Virus record (IMG/VR): IMGVR_UViG_3300044843_000700
Location: 64,001-122,232 of that record
DNA length: 58,232 nt
Source of the DNA: a virus
Strand: one strand, 5' to 3'
This document shows, piece after piece, positions 23,301-30,800 of this stretch; position 1 is the stretch's first letter; each line of letters opens with the position of its first letter. The position numbers and the translations under genes are program-made. Under the pieces are notes generated by a model. The model searched no databases. It saw nothing but the letters and a program-made list of their open reading frames with translations, and was not told the DNA's origin.

Positions 23301-24833
23301 GTATTCTTCAAGAATGGTAAAGCTTATGCAGACAAGGAATCCTTAAAGCGTCAATACATCAACCAGCTTTACTCTAAAGAAGCTTATGCAAGCTTCGGCT
23401 TAGCTAAAGTTGCTCCAGGTACATTCGATTCTCAAGAAGAGTACAATCATTTTGTGTTCGAACGTGAATACCTACGCAGCATGTATCCTACAGTTACATC
23501 CTTACAGAACAACGTAGAGTATAACTGGATAGTGAAAAATGTGAAGGCTGATACTAAGCGTTTAGAAGGTGAGACTGATGAGCAGTTTGGAGAAAGAACA
23601 GATCGTCTGGGTTATGAAGAGTTCATCAAGGAGAAAGCTCTAGAGAATATCTTGAATGGGTCTAAGCTTTTCAAAGGAGACAAGACTTATGCTGATAAGC
23701 TTGTTATGATAAAGACTATGTTCCCCGAGTTACTCGATGAGTATTCTCTTATCAAGAAGCTTGCAGCATCCTCATCTAAAGTAGGTATGGAGCAGTATAC
23801 AAACATTCAGCTTCAGGATCCTTTAAGCGATCCAGACCTACTGAATCTCTACTACGAGAACATGGTGAGTCTGATGGATCCTACTGTGAAGAAAGTAGAA
23901 GATGCTGCTTCAAATAAGATGATTAGCGATTTCTTTGCGAAGCTTCCTCTTGTTGGCTTCTTGCAATCTGGCTTGAGTACTAAGTCCCAGATGTCTTTCA
24001 ACCGGATTATGCCTCAGGATTCTTTTATAAGAATCATGGAACAACCAATGAAAGAGTATACAGCTAAGCTTAATCCTTTAGCTCTGGATGTGTTTTATAA
24101 GAGGTTTGTTGATCAGAACAGTGCGTCAAGAAGCCGTCTGCGTAACCGTTATAAAAATTACATGGTGCCTGGCTTTAGCTTAAATCAGTCTTACGCTTTA
24201 TCTAAAAAAGGAGCTGAGGTATACATGCCTACTGAGTACTCTGAAGCAGCAAGAGAACTTCTCGAGAAAGATTACAGAGGAGTAGAAACTTTTGATGCTA
24301 AAGCTATCAACTTGGAAACAGCTAATCAAGTCGCACAGAATAATCCGGACAAGGTGTTTGTATACAATGACGCCTTTGAGTCTAGACAAACAACCGGCTT
24401 TACTGGTGAGCGCTCGTTTAAGCAGCTTCCTATTTCCAATAAGGTAGGTCTTCCTACATACAGAGTTTACTCAATCACAAAAGCTACAGCTATCCAAGAT
24501 GTAAACAATGAGATCAATCCTCAGCTCAAAGCTAGAATCGATGAAGCTGTTGAGAATATGAAAGCTCTTCAACGTGAAGGTAAGACTCTTGTGTTCTCTT
24601 CTGAAGGTTATGGTCAAGAATGGAATGGTGTTTATAAAGGCGTTGTTCCAAGGCCAGATGCTCAAGTTAAGGCACCTGAAAGTTTCTTATATTTGTCGGA
24701 GCAATTGTACCGTAACTTCGGCTACATAAATCCCGGATATCAAGTGAAGGAAAGAGGAAGAGCTGTTATCCAGGAAGGTCAGGAAATCACTGACCAAATG
24801 GTAAGAGATTATATGTCACACTGTTATAGATAA
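14367..24833 (+). CDS. Giant virion RNA polymerase protein with zincin motif
   Basis: The 3488-residue product carries SGSDFDIDKLT with DFDID at residues 2365-2369. This is the metal-binding motif of crAss-like virion RNA polymerases, single-chain relatives of YonO and cellular two-barrel polymerases. Just upstream is a conserved lead-in (RIPVQGLNSMEF, then FLPEEAGN). Such polymerases travel in the capsid and transcribe early genes in the host. The N-terminal third holds YHEAWHG (HEAWH at 786-790) with acidic VEEYLAEDF about 45 residues on, a zincin-type metallopeptidase pattern. The chain is much longer than the roughly 2200 residues of the studied phi14:2 enzyme, so extra domains are fused. 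The next gene begins 6 bases downstream. Confidence 0.88.
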   Translation: MICALSENQQRALRKKVYKDLVATLQTDTPFTVKGYVNSVYSQVLEKSDNPELALAYAALVPRYIDQLKSVDDDIRRGLRSKGVNSDVDITDNIDKFEDPDTGLNNVREYLGLSEDIAQEVRELNQSVQQETEQQEEKKEERITPEEQEVIPPPAPNFSYQRSEKEFSAVKPTVMADQDQEALEWRNKKSPDYNKVNPAVAFYFKIKRVILSKLFAPGANQSSENISVNALVGQGVYLTLMPVSKLDRDKIRPKDLEPVEAGQPSNWDSNEPVLVLTDRYGSTILFNDNGEFDINGKPAYYYFRKIYPSQVRDGKVDLWKSSNPNTSDDYDRADSLARQKGISKEEAIDQIRKELQTAYDLRQALKNNPDMRIRSEITGGTFGYPAMDYNIDTPISSINFGNYPVSFDVAPMTDPTTGAIKGRTYFQTAETGSRLIEVERPALNAINGMVDRVADLMFKNILVPIGNTMSPITSQQRHDFIQQYFMTRGEGLDFITEEDGSYKVKIKGDVIYKSLPTRKKEADGTWTDIGQYSPEVVSAKKAEADMASAQVKNYLSTLSPQTKIERPTDAEKARSTSNPAEFRVGSIYKAADGSYWRVGYPKANIASAYVKTDFKDVTIEDRDGKSVLNTTIRPYADYIKENFVIHYPVNSEGRLTNLNAYFTFEPLQEDLEKVYKKEEPAINTPVESPSIEQSDIASNNVKTGLDAAFDDPSLNKELDQKNADKKATQEQIAAAKTWYENHPLSKHFPFEAMFNAVNSKNPRAVANWTIQGITLYKGSDYSDLYHEAWHGFTQAFLTKEQKKSLYNEVRKKSGSFTDYKGRRVSFKYASDKQVEEYLAEDFRQWMLSGAKSEIKDPVKRNIFQKILDFLRALFGDLTPSQLNGDAQAMRTVHTLYEKMRVGNLNEYSFSQDNVTFTILDKGAVAFKEDASIQSLSYEDSRFLVEAMDSFMSKFVDDFSKGKRNQLLAQAPDSQLSYKWTSTLLKTPAGLKYAYEQILKDFATVRNGLADQLAKASEEQKPALQKQINRLDWAIDNFGDINNLINNRPEKGQAPKGMIGYHMLKSKVLEAESKEAFFDEDVTKEEDLFLKGREGFDRNGNETSLKDLASKEILFILRGLHKTDVNGRPVYVNGTEAEVDGVKTGIPQLEDFDKVWNVLAKALQNTLSAEEMYKKMISYGAKYPDFPMKQLLDKLGPLQTAGSNEFHLWTNFWQTFNKTRVPLLQTTVEITTLDNEGQSLAFENWGFAIKPGIAFSDTKRIQTAWQGMFAAEETPYIKPDKGGVNTLDLDKVIKDFPLNSLPGRELQFLRAIGFKLDENNEDISNALKSKEVAVTPFWYAINNLRMRRDSAGRPAVRITRLVQLKAEYPEVPKRNSDGSIVRDEKIPALRGEGANFNAILELQAKYSDKWGNFMVTNAEGNTQFEHTLNNSLTVMVNAINDVSSYEELISLPWMSHLDVKRNPFAKASLWLNSVFNMNDKYPDGKIRGLKRMDKKGNPVVMNLQNLSGVAINKDGQFDNDLGIASAKADAVTKLLMDFHMVLLKGAPELTRHADKGTSFSVYLSNIYTRGDKPSTTYVDTLDFLRSIKDSTGVDTGVTRADVNLLDNILMPHIAAELSRIKQMRDMEAMRKENKASVQNFDFKYMERGKGFVVFSDVLSSPTKKALLKVEGDLMDFLNTADPKAVRLKTAISNDVQAYFSKESARVGKMFNKAKNRDGKSLISDNLYKKIIGDANNDADLRGKFNKNSAQLKDALVKSFVVNSWVHNLESISVIYGDLALYNMAKEEFHKRNAGAGSTGTIYRTDAQAVSYVNNVLGRGYYSKNFPGQPVKQFNGTFDTAIVKDNEIRSVYFKEYAEAMIQDEINRGLSETEAKKKVLGVDKSGKIGTIEEPIKGGLAYAYQEMNEGDAQGWITFDSYRILLTLEGKWSDAQEKMYQKIIAGDRVSPADVTMFFPTQKVQYFGPLQTEGLPITAFHKFSLFPLIPSVIQDKRLKDLHDKMTTEGVDYALFQSGSKVGTITKEGKNDKLYLEETDRKIDESPFTKNTIFLNYLKNQLEIAPKFKEKVIFSTQLRKLIEDGLVEGGVPTDFRPDLDLNKRRQAWKALGSDQARLDQSKNYRLYKNYEANVAKLTELKKQELLDEMQWTIVDGKAQGSLENLLKFVREELTRQDMADHEIDFIDLGRGGKGLKHDLSMSLSAEKIEKMLNAIVTRRLIKQKVNGEGLIQVSGAGFESSSSTGRNYTNPTDADKAKWGTNDLPTYHRKADGTTAAMKVKVAMQGQFKKLLELKDKEGNRIGSLDRLNQLLKDDAWLDMDEHRRMITMVGVRIPVQGLNSMEFMEVYEFLPEEAGNIIVPPAEIVAKSGSDFDIDKLTVMMPSYRTQKDAEGRSTTVMARQVSDKEAKALYEMYKDYKVRSERRKTEISPRTAGTRTLEDLAVYDDLMYSIFGVSPEELDAEMKEMLLEEGKMQSYEDFFRKLNGTKAVENDLIWNIKEILEQPENFANLVRPNGTDIVKPLADELASKVIEYNPKERLSGELSPEDAEELSESTSNVAGSRVLEIGYNLYKHSSNNIGKQTLGLGAVDNTYNVIFNRIGAYMNPTGKVKINRGRNILEVRQTLLMPHNTLDVDGKEAISLSHAMAKDGNRISDVISQLINGWVDIAKDAWIFNIQGNKEVAPTLLFMVQAGVPFKTAVYLASQPMVRDYVEAQRLAKSTFGDLMGTAAENVNFYRNQARKAILSGGKYGFNLDPRKVERQDKAYMYKATVELTTKAFAEDNGQVVDSKLTSEIDKYKEAIKAGTEPEYSEYQRAAFLHFLEIEEMAKAVRDIKMRLNFDTSKSDSLFDAQNRTLMLNELRENGRIPENIVDNILKHSVIGSFYVQPFQLEVWKDLFPLRNSPVLNKWLADKMQEGIMDDVNDTFGDAEKFANELRNDLVSFIFQNTVKGFDVDKLTHYKGEALEDMSASKLNEKEMVSSLAIGVFFKNGKAYADKESLKRQYINQLYSKEAYASFGLAKVAPGTFDSQEEYNHFVFEREYLRSMYPTVTSLQNNVEYNWIVKNVKADTKRLEGETDEQFGERTDRLGYEEFIKEKALENILNGSKLFKGDKTYADKLVMIKTMFPELLDEYSLIKKLAASSSKVGMEQYTNIQLQDPLSDPDLLNLYYENMVSLMDPTVKKVEDAASNKMISDFFAKLPLVGFLQSGLSTKSQMSFNRIMPQDSFIRIMEQPMKEYTAKLNPLALDVFYKRFVDQNSASRSRLRNRYKNYMVPGFSLNQSYALSKKGAEVYMPTEYSEAARELLEKDYRGVETFDAKAINLETANQVAQNNPDKVFVYNDAFESRQTTGFTGERSFKQLPISNKVGLPTYRVYSITKATAIQDVNNEINPQLKARIDEAVENMKALQREGKTLVFSSEGYGQEWNGVYKGVVPRPDAQVKAPESFLYLSEQLYRNFGYINPGYQVKERGRAVIQEGQEITDQMVRDYMSHCYR

Positions 24834-24839
24834 TACGAT

Positions 24840-27800
24840 ATGTTAGCATGCCCGTTTGGACCGGAGTGGGATACACTCGTTAAAGAAGTAGGTAAATTTC
24901 AAGCCTACAGAGACTACCTTCAACATGATGGTGAAATTCGTACGCCGGAAGAGGTGAAATCCAAACTGGCATCGGAAGGTATTATGACCTCCATGTATCC
25001 AGCTCACCAGTATCAAATAGAGCGTACGCCTAATACTGCAGCCACAGCTACAGTAGAGGTGTTTACTTCTATGGCTGAAGCTCTTCTTAGTAAGTTCCCG
25101 GAAGGATATACATACAGATTAGAACACCGTACAGATGTTCCTTGGAAAGGTTATGTTGAGCCAGCTAATCCGAATTCTGTAGGAGGAAAACCTACCATTG
25201 TGATCAATACTGCTAAAGCTAGTCTTGATACACCTCTACATGAGTTTGGTCATATTTTCCTGAACATGGTCCGTCAGGAGAATATTCGTCTTTATTTCCA
25301 GTTGATGAATGGCGTCTTTACTACAGAGACTGTTGACGAAACAGCTATGGATCCTAAAACCGGTAAAGAGGTCACCAGAAAAAAGATTGTAGGTTATAAA
25401 CCTAAGGACAAGTACAAGACCTTGTTCGAAGAGATCCAGCGTCTGTATCCTAACAGTACAGAAGAAGAACATGCAGAGGAGCTCATCACGGAGCTCCTTG
25501 GTCGTTATGCTTCGGAGTACTATGATCCTGCTACAGGTAAAGTAAAAAAAGACTTCGAGAGTGATGATTCAATCTTGAAAGGTATTGCCAGTACCTTGAA
25601 GAAAATATGGGAAGCTATTAAGGATGCTCTCTTCAGAAACACAGTTCTTGTAGAAGTCAAAGACCTTAATCCTAATGCTACAATAGAGAATCTTGCTATG
25701 ATTCTGGCTCACCCTATGGTGAAGTTCAATGTAGGATCCATGCGACAAAAAGTAAGTGAGCAGCAAGTAGAAGGATTGAAAAAGCGCTTGACTCAAATGA
25801 AGAGCCTTAAGGATAGCTTCATAGCTGATCCCACTATTACTTTAGTAAGATCTGGTAACTACCAGTATCTTCTTACAAAGAAGCAAGGCGAACGTCTAGA
25901 GCTTATTAGATCGAAGCTTCCGATGATTCGTGCCTATGTAGATACTAATCCTAACGGTCCAAAAATTCGTCACGCTAAAGGTGTGTATGGAGGCTCAACC
26001 AAATTCCGTAATGGACTAGAGAAGTTGGCTAGTATTTATCTTGAGAAACCGAACATGTCGACTCAAGAAAAGCTTGCCGTTCTCGATCGTCCAGAATTCT
26101 CTCGAGTAAAGACTATACTACAAGCTTATCCTGATGGTCTAGATTATGTTGTAGAAAAAGTTTCCGGACCAAACCATGCTTATGTTATTGATCAAGCTGT
26201 AAAAGATGCAGCGATACTTTTCTGGGGTAGTGGTCGTGGAAGTGCTTCTCGAGATTATGAACAACATACACCAGAGATGCTTTTAAAGCAGCTTCTTGAT
26301 GGAAGCGATGAACATCTCAACAGGATATTCAACTTCCCAAAAGCTTTTGCTAAAACACATGCGATAATAGACAGAGCTCCTAGTGTTCAAACAGTATTGG
26401 AGGCCATTGACAAAAAGATTCAGGAGTACACTAAAGCTATAGAATCTCCTTCTGCTTACTTTAATAAATCTCGTAGAGCTACATTTAAGGTATCCTCTGT
26501 AAGACCTACAACAGGAGAAGTCATCGAAGATGAGATTACTGTAGCAGGTAATCTGAGAGAAGATGGAGATGTTGAAGTATCGTTTAGCTCAGACATTTGG
26601 AGCATGACGGATCCTTATTGGATTGTACCAGCCACAGAAAGAAATATTGGAGAAGGTAGTCGCGTTGTAAAAATCAGTGCTTCTGGAAGATCTGTGTCAA
26701 GATCTCGCACATCTGAAAGGATGGATACTCGAGATGAGTATGGAGTAGTTGAACATGATAATACTTCAGCTCTGATTTTACCTGCCGGTGCTTTCAGAGA
26801 ATATATGGATGCCAAGAGAAATGGCGACAATACTCAGATGGAGTATTGGCATAACAAAGCAACTCTTGTACCTATCAATACCCTTGAGGTAAAACAGTCT
26901 CAAGATAAGAGAGCTCTAGATGTAATGAATGGTGTGGTAGAAACTCTTGCTGCTATGTTCGAAGACGTGGATTACACCTCATTTATCTTTACCCCGATGT
27001 CTGGAGAATCTCTAACAAGAGAGACCGGTGAAATGCGTGAGAAGCTTTATAACCTTACGGCTAAACGTCTTTTTGGAAGATGGTCTCCTCTAGGAGAAGG
27101 AGTCTTCTCAAGAAGGCTTATGGTACCAAACTGGTTCCGTCCTGGTATCAAGATGGAGAAACCGGTTTACCAGATGGACAGTGCACCAGACAGCTTAAAT
27201 CAGTTTGTAGAAGATACAGCTGACAACATGGCTACTCTTGGTATTGAAGCTATAAGAGGTTCCATTAAAGTAGACGAACGTACACAAGATAACGCTTCTG
27301 GAGTAGGTGCTATTAAAGCTTTTGCCCGTGGACTAGCTGGTCAGCTTACTCTTGAAGGAAAGCCTGTTAACTATGCATTCATCGATACTGCAGAAGCACA
27401 ACGATTGACTGAAGGAAAAAAGAATCCTTGGTCCGGAGAGAAAGCCTTCTTCATTGGAGATACTGTATACTTTGTGGGAGATAACATTTCTTTGAGTGAT
27501 GTTTTCCACGAGTTTGCTCACCCGTTTGTACGTACTCTTTTCTACCAGAATGAAGGTCTTTTCCGAAAGCTGTATCAAGATCTAGTAAGTACTCAAGAAG
27601 GTATTGCTCTTTATAATCAGGTAAAACTTGCTTATCCGGAGCTTAATGATACGGATCCTCTCTTCATGGAAGAGATGCTTGTCAGAGCTATTACTACTGC
27701 GGCAAACTTGGAACAACAAGGCAAGAGTGAATCTAAAGGGTTCGCGAAGTTTATGAAAGATCTTCTTTACGCTATAAAGCAGATGCTTCGTAAAGCTTTC

Positions 27801-30800
27801 GGTCAGTCCTCAAATGTTTCTAAGCTTGGTCCCAACACTACTATTAAGCAGTTAGCTGATATGCTCAAGGAGGGTAAGAACTTTATACTCGATGAGCAGG
27901 TAACTGAGAATATTGATACAGTAGCTTATGTCAGAGATACTCGCAAGTTTATCGAAGATGTAGCTATGATCACTAAACCAGAGCTCATGAGCATCACAGT
28001 AAGAGCTCATGATATTGCTCTTAAGCATATTGACACGGTAATGCGTAATAAGAATTACCGGGAAATTGCTTCCATCTTGGCAGATGAGTTCAAGCGTGGA
28101 GATCTTCAAGAGATACAACGTAATCTGAACAAGTTTGCTAAACCTCTTGAGGATAAGCTTCGTGCTAAAAGAGACGAGGTTGAATACAATAAAGCTCATG
28201 CGGAAGCCTTGGTGAATACTTTCTTCAGGCTTCAAAACATGGTTGGTAAAATCAAAGAGCATATGAAAGAGTTGTCCAAAGATCCGGACAGCATTGATAA
28301 TATGCACAAGGCTTATTACTACGACTACTTGCTTCGTTACTGGAGCGATTATATCGATGAGGTAATCGAGACAATGAATGAAGCTGAGGTACCAGAAACT
28401 TCTCCTCTGTCAGAGCTTGTCACAAGTATCAAACGCGGTATCGAAAGTAGTAAGGATTATACCAAGAAGATGTATGCTACTGGTGTGAAGGATGTCCTTT
28501 ATTCTGAGCTGCGTCCAATGGCAGAAAGAATAGCAGAGCGCTATAGTAAGATCATTGAGAATCTGAAAAAGAACAATGCTGATCCTAAGCTTATCGATAA
28601 GTGGATGATGGAGTACTATGGACTCAATCAAGAAGAGCTTGCTCGTAAGGAAGGATTAGAAAACGCTTACAAGAACGGTCTCATTACTACTGAGCAAAAG
28701 AAAGAGCTTGACTTCCTACGTAAGAAATCTCTTGATGGTGCACAGATCACTGATGAAAAGATCGAGATGGCTCTTAAAGGGGAGCTTAAAGATGCTAACG
28801 TGTTCAACTCCTTCTTTGAGGGATACATGTACAATACAGATCCTGTCATAGGAGGCTTTGCACTTTATGTGAAAAACCAGATGTCCGATGTGATGAACGC
28901 GGCCATGGTTAAGTTCAACGATTATGCTAAAGATCTTAAGCCTTTGCTAGAAGCTGCTGGTTACAATCCAGCTAATGTTAATGAGCTCATAGAAAAAGTT
29001 GGCAGAAGAGAGCTTATAGGTAAGATTGACTCTTACGGTAAGTGGGTAGAAAAAGAAGTATGGACTCTTAAGAGTGCACATACCGGTTGGAGAATTGCCA
29101 TGGATAGAGCTCGTAGAGCAATTGATGATGCTCAGCGTCAATACAGCATGACAGGTACAAGTGAAGATCATGAGAAACTTGTAGAAGCTGTTGCTGACAG
29201 AAAGAAACTATTACGTGATTACTTCCACCAGGAATATGATAAGAAGGTCTATGCTCGAGATTACATGCTTGAGAAAGGCTACAAAGTTGTCGATGGTGTA
29301 GATATTGGTATTGAAGCAGCTTATCGTAGAGATAAGATCTTTGAACTGATGGCCGAGATATCCAATCCTCTTACCACGCAGATGGAGCATCTGGAGATGG
29401 CGGAACAAATGGATAATCTGTGGAGAGAGTATCACCAACTTTATTCCTTAGTGGATCTTAACGGTAAACTTAAGACCGGAGTGGATCGTGAGGTGGCATT
29501 ACTTTTAAAGGAGCATCGTGCAGCAGGAGTAGATACAGATCAATATCTTCCTGATGGTTCGCTCAATCCTAACTACATGAAGTCTTTCCATGACTGGAAA
29601 CTTCGTACAGGTGTATTTGAAAACACCTTAGCTCAGTTTGAGCAAGAGCTTGTAAACAAGTATGGTAAAGATACACCAGAGTTCAACTTCTTCCGTGAAC
29701 AATGGATCAAGAAGAACACGAGAACTGTGATCAAGCCTGAGTTCTATGAAGAGCGTAAGAAGATCCTTGAGGCTATTGATACGATCATGGCTAAGCTTCC
29801 TGATGCTCAACAAAAGAAGCTTAATGTTTCTGAGATGTGGTCTCAGATTCTAGATCTTACTGCCGGTAATCGTGATGAAGATGGTCAACCTAATGGCTTA
29901 AACTTTACTGAGCAAGGTATAGCTTTCATAAAGGAAAAGCAGCTTGAGATCCAGAAAGCTATGGAGAAGTTCGCAGGTTTATCTGGCTTGAACAAGCAAG
30001 AAGCTGCAGAACTTCAGGGTTACTGGGATGTTATAAATGCGAAGGAGCGTCGACTTACTCCTGAAGAACAGGAGCGATTCAATGCTTTGATGTCCATCTC
30101 AGATAATACAGGCTTGAGTAAACTCGATAAGCAAAAGCTTTTCGGCTTATTTGCTAAGCTTCAAGGTCTGCAAAAGAAAGAAGCCACTGATTATTATGTG
30201 AGCATCATGAACAACTGGTTGAGTAAACTCAATACAGGTCTCATGATGAATGAGCTTGGTACGAATACCATTACTCGTGAAGCAGCTAATATGATTCTAG
30301 AGGATCATGTTATCAACCCACTTTTACAACAAGATGAAGAGTTCAAAACCTGGTTTAAGAATAACCACATACGCAAGACCGTTTATGATAAAGAGTCTGG
30401 TCAACAGAAAGAGATCTGGGAAAGAATCTATGCCTGGAATGTCGTCCGACCAGTTGAGAAAGAATTTTACGAACAGACAGAGATCAAGAGAGAAGATGGT
30501 ACGTCAGAAATCATTGACGGATTACCCTCACTTAAATATTATGCTCGGGTTGTAAAACCTCAGTATCGTACAGAAAGAGTGGTTGGAGTAACCGTGGATA
30601 ACCAAGGTAACTTCTTACCTAGAACAGATGTGGCTGATAGTCCTTACATCGATCATGAGTATATGCAAATGTCGAAGACTGATCCTAAGCATTACGCTAT
30701 TCTCGAGAAGATGAAAGAACATCATCTTAAGAACCAGGAGAGTCTCGGCTATAAGAATCGTTTATACCTAGATATTCCTCGTTACCGTAAGAATGCTCTG

